From G965218495 sp965262785 (GTDB taxonomy: Bacteria; Bacteroidota; Rhodothermia; Rhodothermales; Bin80), in the NCBI GenBank assembly GCA_965262785.1, contig OZ253559.1:2356001-2420000 (forward strand): a stretch of 64,000 nucleotides of DNA, written 5' to 3'. Of the stretch, positions 19,215 through 29,601 are shown in pieces (the first letter of the stretch is position 1; each line of letters starts with the position of its first letter). The notes under the pieces are model-generated. The model was not told the DNA's origin. It made no database searches and was given only the letters and a program-made list of their open reading frames with translations. The translations under genes were made by a program, and so were the position numbers.

Positions 19215-19757
19215 GGAGCGCTCAACCAGCGGGCGCGCGAGGCTCGCCGCTATCCTAGTGGGCCTAGCCGGCCGTGAGCACGTCAAGTGAAACAACTGCT
19301 CAGCACAACTCGGTTACACTAGATCGAGCTTGTGACTTTGTAGGAAGCCCTGGCCAACTCGCATCGGCCCTTCAACCTGATTGCCGAGTTTTCAATGGGT
19401 AGCCTTGGTGGCAACGTTGCAAGCGTCACTATTTGAGCAAGTGGCTTTGCTGACGTCAAAGATACCTTAGTGCACTATACCGTCGCCAGTGAGTTCGCGC
19501 CGGTCAGCACTTTGCATCCAGATTGTGCGAATCTTCTGGGTCTCAACTCCAACGTCGTGCTCCAAGCGGTTGGAGGTGCTGGTGACTGTGCCCATGGTGG
19601 AAGCGGTTTACACGCCAACCGAATCGCCGAACCAGGTAACGGGGGTATGCGCATCAAAGGATGCAGGCAAGGTGCTTGGGTGGCTTGTGCCAGATCCAAG
19701 CGTGTGACAAACTGGCCAGTGTACGCGGCTAATGCGATAACAAAGCGGAGCCTTGCC
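19215..19757. other. 543-bp decayed stretch between the barrel paralogues
   Basis: No intact gene is seen. Near 19460-19530 a + frame reads ADVKDTL then VASEFAPVSTLHP, which resembles a second decayed piece at about 20738-20800 (VDVEGTS then DASKYAPTRSMHP). The two pieces are roughly 70% alike over ~60 bases by eye. They look like remains of a lost repeated gene whose family I do not recognise. Confidence 0.35.
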
Positions 19758-20447
19758 ATGAGCCTACAACCACGCCTGATCCTAATCGCGGCCCTGTTCG
19801 CGAGCCTGACTGTTACCGCCCAAGCACAGCTCTTGGTGCCGCACTGGTCTCTCCATGGGAGCGTTGCCATTCCCCAAGGGCAATTTGGCGACGTCCTCAG
19901 CCGGACTGGATATGGCTTTTCCATGTTTGGTGGGGCGCAGATACATGCCACGCCGGTGATTCTCGGCATTGAAGCCAGCGTGTACGAATATGGGCGAGAA
20001 AATTCTTACGTGCCGATCCTGTATGCCGTCCCGGACGTGACGTACAGGTTGACAACAGTCAACCATATTGTCACGACCCACTTTGTGATGCGCCTGCAGT
20101 GGCGCAAACAGCAAGTCAAGCCGTACGCAGATGGCCTAGTCGGACTAAAGTACTTCTATACGGCAACCTCGCTCAATGATCACTACGACCATTCTGGCCC
20201 TTCCAGTGTCAACCTTAGGGACGTCGCGTTCAGCTACGGCGTAGGTGGCGGTGTGGATATCTTAGTCGCCCGGTCGTTTGGGGCGAACATCCACATCAAT
20301 GCGGGCGTGCGCTATCTGCTTGGCGGGCAGGCCGAATACCTCAAGCAAGGAGCGATTTTGCGCTCTGGAGGCGAGTACGCGCACAAGGCGAACATGTCAC
20401 GCACGGATGCGCTAATGCCTTCGTTAGGGCTTTCTTTCACGATGTAG
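19758..20447 (+). CDS. Small outer-membrane beta-barrel protein, paralogue 2
   Basis: A 229-residue exported protein: signal peptide about residues 1-23 (LIAALFASLTVTAQAQ), then a barrel beginning HGSVAIPQGQFGDVLSR. It shares with the protein at 18579 the positions PVILGIE, YADGLVGLKYFYT, FSYGVGGGVD, NAGVRYLLGGQA and the ending SRTDALMPSLGLSFTM. It is about 20 residues longer, with an inserted loop in the middle. The frame is open further upstream to 19470, but that part overlaps decayed DNA, and ATG 19758 starts the signal peptide. Confidence 0.78.
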   Translation: MSLQPRLILIAALFASLTVTAQAQLLVPHWSLHGSVAIPQGQFGDVLSRTGYGFSMFGGAQIHATPVILGIEASVYEYGRENSYVPILYAVPDVTYRLTTVNHIVTTHFVMRLQWRKQQVKPYADGLVGLKYFYTATSLNDHYDHSGPSSVNLRDVAFSYGVGGGVDILVARSFGANIHINAGVRYLLGGQAEYLKQGAILRSGGEYAHKANMSRTDALMPSLGLSFTM

Positions 20448-21502
20448 TTCATTGTCCACGGTCTCAGGCGTCCCGGGGCGTTAGCGGAAATCCGGGAATC
20501 TGGCAGGGTCTTCCGACAGATCCTGGAGTAGGACCATCAAGCAGCATTTCTTTGACGCTCTAATTCTTGCGATCGGAACTATGAATGTGGCGGAAGCGCT
20601 GGCCAAAAAGTATTGGCCCATCAGCCGCTTCACGGTCGTACCAATAGTCGGGCCTGCCAGTAGCTCTTGAGAGCGTCGCTGCTTCTGCCGCCGAGTCTGT
20701 TGCCGGGAGCAAGGACAACATTCCAGTAATCGTTGACGTGGAAGGGACCTCTATGCGTTATGCCGATGCCAGTAAGTACGCGCCGACGAGAAGCATGCAT
20801 CCGGGCATTGCAGCGGTCTCACAGAAGCGCCACCACGTAGACGGCTATGCATCTATTGGTGCGAACACACCGCGACCGGCATGCTTCTGGCCGCCCGTCG
20901 CGGGGTTCTTTGGCCAGCGGCGCATCCTTGTGGAGAAGGGTATATCGAGAATTATTTTACCCGAAAAACGCCATCTGGCCGCTGGGCACCCTGATCAGTG
21001 ATGAAGCCGCGAGGTATGGCTTGGGTGGTGGATTGAATACAAACCCCTTCAGTGGCGCAGCGAGTGGCTTGAGAATCTCATGGATGTACGGCATCTTTGG
21101 GGAATTGACAAAAGTCCTTTACCAAAGGAGGCGGCAAGCGCACTTCCGGCGTATGCCAATAGGGGGTGCTCCTTCCGCACGACGGCGCAAATATCCGTAC
21201 TTGACGTATCCTTCTGAATCAAGCTGTTAGGTCACCGTGTGGATACACTGCCCGTTTGCAACCCTGCCGGACTGGCAGCTATGCGGCGGGTGTCCGTGGC
21301 AGAATGTTCATCAAGCGGAGAGGAGGAGGTGGGTCTATGGACTGGTGCAGAATGAAGCGCCACCAGGTGACTTAAGCCAGTAAGACCCGTGTGCGTCAAG
21401 TTGTCTGCGCAGCCGCCAAAGCTCAGGACCTCGCCCTGAGAAATCAGAGCAATTTGGTGTCATGTGTACTATCATGGGCTCTACGTTGATTGAGTGCTTG
21501 AC
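20448..21502. other. 1.05-kb stretch of decayed or non-coding DNA
   Basis: No frame gives a recognisable intact protein. A 127-codon open frame at 20847-21230 and an overlapping one at 20738-21001 were inspected: both mix arginine-rich and low-complexity composition and match nothing known to me. The piece around 20738-20800 is related to one at 19460-19530 (see that entry), which suggests remnants of a duplicated gene. Confidence 0.35.
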
Positions 21503-22396
21503 ATGAGCCGGGTTATGGACATTGGTAGGATAGACCGACGCGCGTTTATGCGTGCCGCCGTGGTCGCCGGCGTTGGTGTGGGCATCGCGGGGTGCACCCG
21601 CTTTACGCAGGCACCCTTTATGTCAATCGGCATCTGTGACCCAGCGGGCCACACCGAGGACTTTGCTGCGCATGGCTATGCGTATATTGAGCCTGCGGTG
21701 CAGCGCTTTTTGGTACCGAACAGCTCGGAACAGGACTTCAAGGCCAACTTGGAGTCGGTCAAGAAGCGAGGGTTGCCGGTTCCGGTAGTAAACCAGTTTT
21801 TGCCTTCATCGCTCAAGGTAGTAGGGCCGGAAGCGGACCACAAGGCAGCCCTGCAATACGCTGCGATCGCATTCCGGCGGGCCCAAGTTGCGGGCATTGA
21901 GCATATTGTGTTCGGCAGCGGCGGTGCACGCAATGTTCCGGAGGGGTTTTCGGTTGAAACAGCGACGACGCAGTTTGCCGAGGTCCTGGCAAAGATGGCG
22001 CCGATCGCGCACGAGCACGGCGTTACGCTTTGCGTAGAACCACTTCGCACCCAGGAAACCAATTTCCTGAACACGGTGCCGGAGTGTATGGAAGTCTTAG
22101 AGGCTGTGTCTCATCCCTCGGCACAGCTCACCTTTGACGTCTACCATGTCACTCAGGAAGGCCGCGGGGCCGAGGATGTCCTTCTGGCAGGTGCAGCCAT
22201 CAAGCACTGCCACATCGCAGAAAACGAGGACCGGCGTGCCCCGGGCGTTCACGGTGATGACTTTACGCCATTCTTCGCCGCCCTGAAGTCCATTGGCTAC
22301 AATGGCCGCATTTCTGTCGAGTGTCGCTTCGATGACAAAGCGGCCGAACTGCCTGCTGCCGTCCAAGCACTCGCGGACCAGATGGCTAGAGTCTGA
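21503..22396 (+). CDS. Tat-exported sugar phosphate isomerase/epimerase-like (xylose-isomerase TIM barrel) lipoprotein
   Basis: About 297 residues. The N-terminus carries a twin-arginine signal RIDRRAFMRAAVVAGVGVG, followed by a lipobox-like GIAGC, so it is exported folded and probably lipidated. The rest is an AP-endonuclease-2/hydroxypyruvate-isomerase-type TIM barrel: CVEPLRTQETNFLNTV, QLTFDVYHVTQEG, IKHCHIAENEDRRAPGVHG and ISVECRF give the metal-binding glutamates, aspartate and histidines. Substrate is not known; periplasmic members often occur in sugar utilisation loci. The start could also be GTG 21494 or ATG 21515. Confidence 0.82.
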   Translation: MSRVMDIGRIDRRAFMRAAVVAGVGVGIAGCTRFTQAPFMSIGICDPAGHTEDFAAHGYAYIEPAVQRFLVPNSSEQDFKANLESVKKRGLPVPVVNQFLPSSLKVVGPEADHKAALQYAAIAFRRAQVAGIEHIVFGSGGARNVPEGFSVETATTQFAEVLAKMAPIAHEHGVTLCVEPLRTQETNFLNTVPECMEVLEAVSHPSAQLTFDVYHVTQEGRGAEDVLLAGAAIKHCHIAENEDRRAPGVHGDDFTPFFAALKSIGYNGRISVECRFDDKAAELPAAVQALADQMARV

Positions 22397-22715
22397 AGCC
22401 GGCGCGGATCTTGGGAATTGCGAATCGGCGCTTCAACGAGGCAGGATTAGATTCTGGACCCGTGCGCCGGGTCGTGCCATGCGCGGAGCAGCAATGCCTT
22501 GTCAGCCCGAGTGACACGGCCCAACCAAGTGGACAGGCAGGGTAGAGCCGTGAGCTCAAGCGGCTTCTGAAGGGTGGGCGGGTATGTTGCTGCCGGCAGG
22601 CGAGGCAAAGAGTTACGCAAGATCGTTAGCGCGAACTGGCGCAGTACACTGAGGAGGAATAGTTCTCGCAGGTATGCGGGTGCGATGCTTGTACATACGC
22701 AAATTGCCGCGAGTA
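22397..22715. other. 319-bp gap between the isomerase and the M16 peptidase
   Basis: The two neighbouring genes converge here. No protein-like frame, no clear hairpin-plus-T-run terminator and no RNA gene were found. Confidence 0.4.
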
Positions 22716-25532
22716 CTACTTGCCCGGCATGAGCTTCACCTGTATGTACCGGTCGACAAGCCATGAGCGGGCCGCCTCGCGGATATCTTCAAGACTGAGC
22801 GTGTTGATGAGATCCTCGTGGTGCAGCACAGGAAGCAAGGACTCGTTATGACGGTAAGCTTGCTGGAGCGCCGCCAGCCAGTAGGAATTAGTCTCCAGCC
22901 GAATCCGATGTGCCTGGCGCTGCTGCTCCTTTACCCGCGCAACGTAATCGGCAAGCGGCGCGTCACCCTTGATCTTTTCTATCTCATCAAATACCGCACG
23001 CGTGAGCTCGTCGACCCTTTCGGGCGCGCACCCAAAGTAAATCGACAACGTATACTGCGGCCGTGGCAGCCTGACGGCTCCGGCCTGCACTGAGGCGCTA
23101 TAGATCGCGCCGCGCGCTTCGCGTAGTTCTTCACGGATTCTCATATTGAGCACCATCTGAAGAGACTGCAAGCGATGGTCGCGGACGCGCGAATACGCAA
23201 ACGGCCCGTGAAAAACAATACCTATTCGGCTCTGTGGCTCCTGTCCTTTGTAGGCTACCTTGGTGACCACTCCTTCCGGCAATTCTGGCTCCACATCACG
23301 CCATGACTCCTGCCTCCCCTGACTGGGTAGCGTTCCAAGGTATGTGCGCGCCAGCGCAACAAGCTGATCCACCTGGAAGTTACCGACAAAGATGAAGGTG
23401 AAGTCCCCGAAGTCCCCGAAACGCTCCCTAAAAAAAGCCAGTGACTTCTCTGCGCTCAGGCTGTCAATGTCGCTAACCTTCAGAAGTCGCCTGCGCGAGT
23501 GGCTCCCATAGAATGCTACAAACAGCGAGTCTGAAAACGCGCTTGCGGGGTTGGCTTGGCGGTTGGTGAGTTGGGCCCTCTGATGATTCTGAAAAGACCG
23601 TAACGCAGCCTCATCGATGCGCGGGCGAGTTGCGTAAAGGTGCACCAGCTGAAATAGTGTTTCCAGGTCAACTCTTGAAGCGCGGCCACTAAAGCCTTCG
23701 GTGAGTTCCGTGACGTAGGAGTTGACGGAAACGAACTTTCCAGCAAGCTTTTGCCGAAGCGTGTTTTGATCAAAGTCGCCGACGCCGCTACGCTGGACTA
23801 TCAGGTCGGCGAAGGTCGCATCAAAATAGTCTTCATCTCTGTAGAGTGAGGTCCCACCATTGCTATAGGCTGTAAACAGCACTTCGTCCGCCTTGAAGTC
23901 CGTGGGCTTCATAAGCACGCGCACACCATTTCCCATGGTGACCTCGGTGATGCCCAGCTCCGGTTCCTCTTGAATATGAACTTCGCTAACTGGAGCCGGA
24001 ATTGTAGCCATCAAGGGCCCCTCTACGACATGGTCCTGGTAGGGAGCGAGCGTCTCCACCTGCGTGCGAGCTGCCGCGACCTTAAGCTCATGCGCTGTGA
24101 CAGGCGCGAGGCCGGGTTTGTCGGGCATCGTTACCACATAGACTTGATCGTCGCGATCAAGGGCATTGCGCAGGAAGGCGTCCACCTCTCTTGCCGTTAT
24201 CGAAGGAAGCAAGGTCTGGACCAGTTCGTGCTCATAGTCAATGCCAGGAGCGGCCGTGCCAGTTAAGAAATGATGCACCAGTTGGCGCGCAAGGGCAGCC
24301 GACGGGGTATGGTGTCGCTCGGTATAGGCACGCTCACGACCACGCAGGATCACTCGCTTTTGGCGCGTAAGTTCTTCAGTTGTGAAGCCGTGTCGCGTAG
24401 CACGCGCAAGTTCGCGCAGGGCGGATTCCAGACCGACATGCAGGCTGTCTTCGTGGACCTGGCCAGCAAGTGCGAAGGCCGAATGGTGCCGCACCAACGA
24501 GCTGCGAGTCAGGCGAGCCCACAGAAATGGAGAATGTGTCCCATCGCGTGCGATGGCCGCGAGACGCCGGTTGAGCATGCCGGTCGCTAGTTGCCCCAAT
24601 AGCTGGTTACGGTAGTCTTCGCCAGTGACGGTGCGATTCGACTGCTGGCGATAGTAAACCGTGAAATTCGTGACGGTGGTTTCATGGTCCCGAATGACTT
24701 GGTACTGCGTCTTAGTATTCGGCGCAAGGGTATGCTGCAGCCGTGGGCGTAGGTCAGGAGGGGCTTTGAATCCACCGAAGTGTTCCACCACGAGTTGCTC
24801 CAAATGGGCCGCTGGAAGGTCGCCCACCAGAACTACAGCCATGAGGTCCGGTCGATACCAAGTGTCGTAAAAGCGCTGGATTGCCGCATAGGGACTGCGC
24901 CGCAGTGTGAGCGTATCCCCAATCGGCAATCGATCCGCGTACCGGGATCCATGTAGCAGCAGGGGGAGTATTTGGTCTCGTGTGCGACCGGCTGCGCCAC
25001 GCCCGCGTCGCCACTCCTCGACGAGAACACCCCGTTCCAATTCGATTTCTTCGTGATCCATAGTGGCGTGCATGGCCCAGTCTTGTATGACCTCAAACGC
25101 TCGGCGAACCGCCGGCAGGCTGCCTGTCGGCACTTGGATCATGTAGACTGTTTCGTCGAAGGAAGTGTACGCGTTGACATCTGGGCCAAAGCGCATGCCG
25201 ATGTTTTCAAAGAACTCCACCAGTGTCTGCCGCGGAAAGCGCCGCGTACCGTTGAAGAGCATGTGCTCCACGAAGTGGGCGAGACCACGTTGATCATCGT
25301 CCTCCAACACGCTGCCTGCGTTCACCGCCAGGCGCATCTCCAGCCGCGCTGCGGGCTCGGCGTTTTCGCGAATGAAGTATCTGAGGCCGTTACTGAGGGT
25401 TCCGGCCTTGACTAACGGGTCGAGTGGGAGTGGTGAGTCCAGTGTATCCTGGCCGAAGCTATCGGTCGACACTGCCAAGCATGCCAGCACGAGCGCCATG
25501 TGAAGGGAGACGTGGCTGCCAAATTTTGTCAT
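22716..25532 (-). CDS. M16-family zinc metallopeptidase (pitrilysin-like), intact paralogue
   Basis: A 938-residue exported peptidase; ATG 25532 starts the signal peptide (MALVLACLAVSTDSFGQ). The inverted zinc motif HFVEH is at residues 86-90 followed by MLFNGT, with the distal glutamate in ERGVLVEEWRRGRGA. A second M16 half follows (NGVRVLMKPTDFKADEVLFT, then FIFVGNF near residue 690), giving the double-domain form of the PqqL/pitrilysin class. It probably degrades peptides in the periplasm. A second gene at 29602-33846 is a close paralogue that has been split by an IS. Confidence 0.93.
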   Translation of the reverse strand: MTKFGSHVSLHMALVLACLAVSTDSFGQDTLDSPLPLDPLVKAGTLSNGLRYFIRENAEPAARLEMRLAVNAGSVLEDDDQRGLAHFVEHMLFNGTRRFPRQTLVEFFENIGMRFGPDVNAYTSFDETVYMIQVPTGSLPAVRRAFEVIQDWAMHATMDHEEIELERGVLVEEWRRGRGAAGRTRDQILPLLLHGSRYADRLPIGDTLTLRRSPYAAIQRFYDTWYRPDLMAVVLVGDLPAAHLEQLVVEHFGGFKAPPDLRPRLQHTLAPNTKTQYQVIRDHETTVTNFTVYYRQQSNRTVTGEDYRNQLLGQLATGMLNRRLAAIARDGTHSPFLWARLTRSSLVRHHSAFALAGQVHEDSLHVGLESALRELARATRHGFTTEELTRQKRVILRGRERAYTERHHTPSAALARQLVHHFLTGTAAPGIDYEHELVQTLLPSITAREVDAFLRNALDRDDQVYVVTMPDKPGLAPVTAHELKVAAARTQVETLAPYQDHVVEGPLMATIPAPVSEVHIQEEPELGITEVTMGNGVRVLMKPTDFKADEVLFTAYSNGGTSLYRDEDYFDATFADLIVQRSGVGDFDQNTLRQKLAGKFVSVNSYVTELTEGFSGRASRVDLETLFQLVHLYATRPRIDEAALRSFQNHQRAQLTNRQANPASAFSDSLFVAFYGSHSRRRLLKVSDIDSLSAEKSLAFFRERFGDFGDFTFIFVGNFQVDQLVALARTYLGTLPSQGRQESWRDVEPELPEGVVTKVAYKGQEPQSRIGIVFHGPFAYSRVRDHRLQSLQMVLNMRIREELREARGAIYSASVQAGAVRLPRPQYTLSIYFGCAPERVDELTRAVFDEIEKIKGDAPLADYVARVKEQQRQAHRIRLETNSYWLAALQQAYRHNESLLPVLHHEDLINTLSLEDIREAARSWLVDRYIQVKLMPGK

Positions 25533-25892
25533 GATTGCGGAGCGCGTAGCTCTAGCCACCACCGCAAAGAGCAAGCTAGGTCCAGATGCATGATCATGTC
25601 ACGCTGTCGTTGGAGGATTGCACGATCGATGCGTACCTTCGCTTGCATTCAGGCAACTTCGCGCATGCGAATACGCCCTAGAAGTGAATGCAGTAGAAGA
25701 TACGTCATGTGTACCAGCGGAAAACGCGCACTACCGGCAGAGCCTCGGAAGTCGCACGGTCATGGGAATTGCCCAACACCATATCCGGTCTGCCGCCCTT
25801 GGCGGTAATTCGTCAACAGGGTCCGCGTGCTGCTTGTCATGTATCTTGCTAACGAACTTAGGAGTGCACATTAGCACATCAGCATTTTGGAC
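25533..25892. other. 360-bp divergent intergenic region
   Basis: It separates the minus-strand M16 gene from the plus-strand DUF6807 gene and should hold both promoters. No confident promoter boxes, RNA gene or protein-like frame were identified. Confidence 0.4.
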
Positions 25893-27074
25893 ATGCAAAT
25901 AGGCCGGCCAGTCCTACTTTTATTGCTGCTGGTAAGTGCCTGCAGTCAGCAGCAGTCCTATACCCTGGAGGTAATCGGGGCCGACGAAGATCGCCCTATA
26001 GCAGTAGCGAGTTTTGACCTTCCCAGCCGCGCCCAAAAAGCCGCATGGCGGGCGCACGCTGCCGATGGTACCATCGTGCCGGTGCAGGTAGGTGCGGACG
26101 GGGCGGGCACGTTGATTCTGGAGAACGTTGCCGCGGGTGAAGTGCACAAGCTGACGCTGGTACAAGAGGAAGCTTCGCGCGCGGTCACTATAAGAGACCA
26201 AGCGGGCGTGGTGAGCTTCAGCGCCTGGGGCCGGCCGGTGGTGGCGTATCATGCCTCAAGGCAGCCCCTGCCACGCGATGATATTGACTCGATATACCAT
26301 CGCAGCGGGTACCTTCATCCGGTTTATACCCCGACCGGCCGTATGGTGACCGACGACTACCCGCCAAACCACATCCACCACCATGGCATTTGGTCCGCAT
26401 GGACACGTACAGCATTCATGGGGCGAAACCCCGATTTCTGGAACATGGGCAGCCGCACGGGAACCGTAGAGCATGTAGCCGTGGACAGCTTATGGGAGGG
26501 ACCCGTGCACGGGGGTCTAAAGGCGCGCCACGTGCAGGTAGACCTGTCAGGAGAAGGCCCTATAGCGGCGCTTGATGAGGTGTGGCAGGTGCGGGTATAC
26601 AACGCTCCCGGAGTTCATCTTTTCGACCTTGCGGTGCGGCAGGAGCCGGCGTCCGACAGCACGTTGCACCTGCTTGAGTATCGGTACGGCGGGGTTGGGT
26701 TGCGGGGTGCCCGGGCTTGGAATGGGCCGGACAATGCCGAGTTTTTGACCTCCGAGGGCCTTAAGCGCATAGACGGTCACGCGACCAGGGCCCGCTGGTG
26801 CCATATCGGCGGTCTGGTTGACGGCGAAAAAGTCGGGATTGCGGTTCTGGGGCACCCTAACAACCACGAGGCACCGCAACCCATGCGAATACACCCGGAT
26901 GAGCCGTTTTTCAACTATGCTCCGTCCCAGGCCGGCGACTTTGCTATCAGACCGGGCGAAACCTACCAGATGCGCTACCGATACGTTGTCTACGATGGGG
27001 ATCCGGATACCGCGCTGCTCGACGCGCTTTGGCAGGATTACGCGTCCCCACTCGTGGGAACGGTAAGCCGTTAA
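25893..27074 (+). CDS. DUF6807 (PmoA-like) lipoprotein
   Basis: A 393-residue protein with a lipoprotein signal (VLLLLLLVSAC, cysteine ~17) and a DUF6807/'methane oxygenase PmoA' domain. This bears no relation to particulate methane monooxygenase. The hallmark is YLHPVYTPTGRMVTDDYPP followed by the histidine cluster NHIHHHGIWSAW, and HPNNHEAPQPMRIHPDEPFF near the end. Members are common in Bacteroidota and Planctomycetota polysaccharide or sugar-alcohol loci, with unknown activity. ATG 25893 is preferred over the TTG two codons upstream. Confidence 0.86.
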   Translation: MQIGRPVLLLLLLVSACSQQQSYTLEVIGADEDRPIAVASFDLPSRAQKAAWRAHAADGTIVPVQVGADGAGTLILENVAAGEVHKLTLVQEEASRAVTIRDQAGVVSFSAWGRPVVAYHASRQPLPRDDIDSIYHRSGYLHPVYTPTGRMVTDDYPPNHIHHHGIWSAWTRTAFMGRNPDFWNMGSRTGTVEHVAVDSLWEGPVHGGLKARHVQVDLSGEGPIAALDEVWQVRVYNAPGVHLFDLAVRQEPASDSTLHLLEYRYGGVGLRGARAWNGPDNAEFLTSEGLKRIDGHATRARWCHIGGLVDGEKVGIAVLGHPNNHEAPQPMRIHPDEPFFNYAPSQAGDFAIRPGETYQMRYRYVVYDGDPDTALLDALWQDYASPLVGTVSR

Positions 27075-27442
27075 GCAGGGTGGCAACAGCCCCACGCGTG
27101 CGAAAGCAATGCCAGCCGAAGGGTTTGTCCGCCGAGAGGTGTCGGGCATCACATGTGCATGAAGGGAACCACGAGCGTCTGATCTGCCGCCGATGTCTGA
27201 GATGAAGGGTCCAGAGCGCCACTACTGTCTTGCAAGCAGGTATCGGCGGGGGTGCACAAAGGATTTGTTCAATGGCCAGAGCAGGATTGATGTGGGTTGC
27301 GCAAAAGCTGCGACGCCGGCCTCATCTAAAGCTGGGAGCAATGTGTGGCCAATTGCCAGGCCGTGGACCTGGTAGGAGCATGACCATCAAACGGGTGGCA
27401 TGCACTGGGCTGGCTAATGCGCTGCGCGCTTCGAGGATGCTG
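27075..27442. other. 368-bp gap with no recognised gene
   Basis: The flanking genes converge here. Short open frames do not look like proteins and no terminator-like hairpin with a T run was found. Confidence 0.4.
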
Positions 27443-28078
27443 CTACAAACTGCAACCGTGCCCTTGCAAGTCTAGCTTTGGGTATCGCAAGACCAACTCG
27501 TAGACTGTCGGGTTGATGGCCTGCATGGCTTGGTGTTCCGAAGAAAACCGCCTGTCACTTTGAACCTGGTTTACCAGCGGATTCATGTCCGCAGTCCAGT
27601 TGGGCCCATATGGACTAAGCCGCACAAATGTTGTGCACGCGGCACCCGGCGCTTCTTGAAGTGCCCCGTTCAGCCATGATACTATAGTTCCTGCATAGTC
27701 CCAATCGAAGCCGGCCAAGCAAAACGGACCCTTGTTCAGGCGTTCGATGGTTTTCAGGTCGACGTCCATCGCCAAACCGGTTTCGGTGTGCCATCGACTG
27801 CTGTCCTCACGAATCCACAACATCTTGGGCTTTTCCTGGCGCACCGAGTCCTGCCACATTATTTCAATCTGATCTGGGGTCCCCGCAAAAAGAAACGTCC
27901 CCGTTTCGTAATAGCCTTCACCCCACCACACCTGGCCTTTCGTCACGTTCGCGGCCCCAAACCGAGCTGTGAGTTGCGTTGCGCTCACATCCGGCGGAAA
28001 TACGGTCTTACAATCCAGCAGGCGCGTTTCCTGCGCCATCAGCAAGGCGGGACTCATCAGCGCAAGCAAGGCAGACAT
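27443..28078 (-). CDS. Exported protein of unknown function
   Basis: About 211 residues from ATG 28078, which gives a signal peptide (MSALLALMSPALLMAQ). The frame extends 78 codons further upstream, but that part is arginine/serine-rich and not protein-like. The mature part holds GQVWWGEGYYETGTFLFAG, then DQIEIMWQDSV and CLAGFDWDYAGTIVSW. It has a few cysteines (about four) that may form disulfides. I do not recognise a family. Codon use is like that of neighbouring real genes. It may be a small beta-rich periplasmic protein. Confidence 0.65.
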   Translation of the reverse strand: MSALLALMSPALLMAQETRLLDCKTVFPPDVSATQLTARFGAANVTKGQVWWGEGYYETGTFLFAGTPDQIEIMWQDSVRQEKPKMLWIREDSSRWHTETGLAMDVDLKTIERLNKGPFCLAGFDWDYAGTIVSWLNGALQEAPGAACTTFVRLSPYGPNWTADMNPLVNQVQSDRRFSSEHQAMQAINPTVYELVLRYPKLDLQGHGCSL

Positions 28079-28283
28079 GGAGCCAAACGCCAGTGGTTGC
28101 AGTTTGGGCCTAGTCTTGGGCCAAAAAGAGGCGGAGCGCGCATCAAGGCACTCGCTGATTCGCCGGCTTTCCCAGTGGAGTGCGGACTTGAGTCGTCCCT
28201 CGTGTGCTGAGGAGCAGCGTTCAAATAATGCCATTGCACGAATCATTTGAGTCCGAAAATACGAGGGCATTGTGCAGTGTCGC

Positions 28284-28925
28284 TTACCTCGTACATTCCA
28301 TGTCACCGTCAAGGAAGGTGACGGTTCCGGATTCGAGTGAATACTCGGCTCCGACGATCAGCAGCCCATCTTCCTGGATTGCCTGCTCCAATAGAGGTGA
28401 TCGGCAACGCAGCTGATCAACAGATGCCATAACATTTGCCCTGACAGCATTCGGCAGTACGTCTGCCAAGTCCTTGCAATTCTGTTCGGCCAAAAGCGGC
28501 TCTACAGCAGGACGCACGCTGTCGGTTATAGCGCGAAGGTTGTTGGACTCGGGCTTCTTACCCGCCAAGATTTATTGTAGCGCAGCTGTGACGGCGCCGC
28601 AATGCGTGTGACCCATCACGACTACGAGTCTGGCCCTGCATGTCGCGACAGCGTATTCGGCACTTCCAATACTGGCAGGTGTGGCAATGTTGCCGGCGAC
28701 GCGGATCACGAACAGATCACCAAATCCCTGATCGAAGACGTGCTCCACAGGGACGCGCGAGTCTGCGCAGCCAAGTACTACCGCGAAGGGCTTTTGGCCA
28801 GCTATTAATTCCGCCCTGTGGACAGTATTGGTTGTTGCAATGGTCTTTCCAGCCACAAATCGCTGGTTACCTTCACAAAGCCGCTGGAGCGCAGCTCTTG
28901 CGGCGGTCATGATTCTGCCGGTCAT
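28284..28925 (-). pseudogene. Beta-class carbonic anhydrase interrupted by one in-frame TAA
   Basis: The N-terminal part reads LCEGNQRFVAGK, then FAVVLGCADSRVPVEHVFDQ and VMGHTHCGAVTAALQ. These contain the zinc ligands (C of GCADSR, then H and C of HTHCG) and the Asp-Arg dyad. The frame then hits TAA at 28572-28574 and continues in the same frame with LLAEQNCKDLADVLPNAVRANV and VGAEYSLESGTVTFL, the normal C-terminal half. A single base change explains the loss. With readthrough the protein would be ~213 residues, normal for the class. It would interconvert CO2 and bicarbonate. A sequencing error is possible. Confidence 0.85.
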
Positions 28926-29601
28926 TGGGGGATTGGCAGGAAATTCGTCGCCTGGCTGCAGGCTGGCCGGCGGCGCTCTTGTGCTTTTGGCGTGGCCACT
29001 GCCACAGTCATCGATCACTGAGTTCGGGAAACCTGCGATTCCCAAGGGCCTTGGAAAATTGTGTCAGGCTGAGCCTGCCGAGATCCTGCAGCTAGGAATG
29101 TCCAGTACTCCAGAATAGAATAGCGTAAGAAGCGGCCAATATTCGAGGCAGCCCGAAAGGACTTGCGTTCGGCATTCCAGGCTTTAGGATTCAATGGCAT
29201 GGAATAACCGCACCAGTAGTTACAGCGCTCAGGGTACGGGTACGGCTTTTTCGCAGTTGCTCCATCTTTCTTCGCACTGTGTCACTGTGCGGCAGAAGGG
29301 CGGACGTCACTGACTCATAAGCTATTCAGGTTCTGGGCGAAAAATCTCAATTTAGCCAAGGGGCCAGACCACTCTTGAAGCCGTCCTCAGTAGTGCCGAA
29401 TACGGCTTCCAATGCCAATGCGGGATTGAAGCCGGACTGAGGGAGAGCCGCCGGCAATGCCGAAGCCGGACCGCGCGCGTAAATGCCGGGGCAGCATCAT
29501 GCAAATCCTGCTTCCGTAGCGGCCGCTCATGTCGGCAGCCCAACCCGCACTTTGTTGCTCGCACGTAGCACGCGGGCGGATGGCTTACCAACTCACTTGC
29601 G
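28926..29601. other. 676-bp gap without a recognised gene
   Basis: It lies between the broken carbonic anhydrase and the 3' piece of the split M16 gene. Frames on both strands are interrupted or of non-protein composition. Nothing identifiable is seen. Confidence 0.4.

Noticed and set aside
20847..21230. 127-codon open frame downstream of the second barrel gene
   Set aside because: Arginine-rich, unlike neighbouring proteins, overlapping another random frame; no ribosome-binding site or context.
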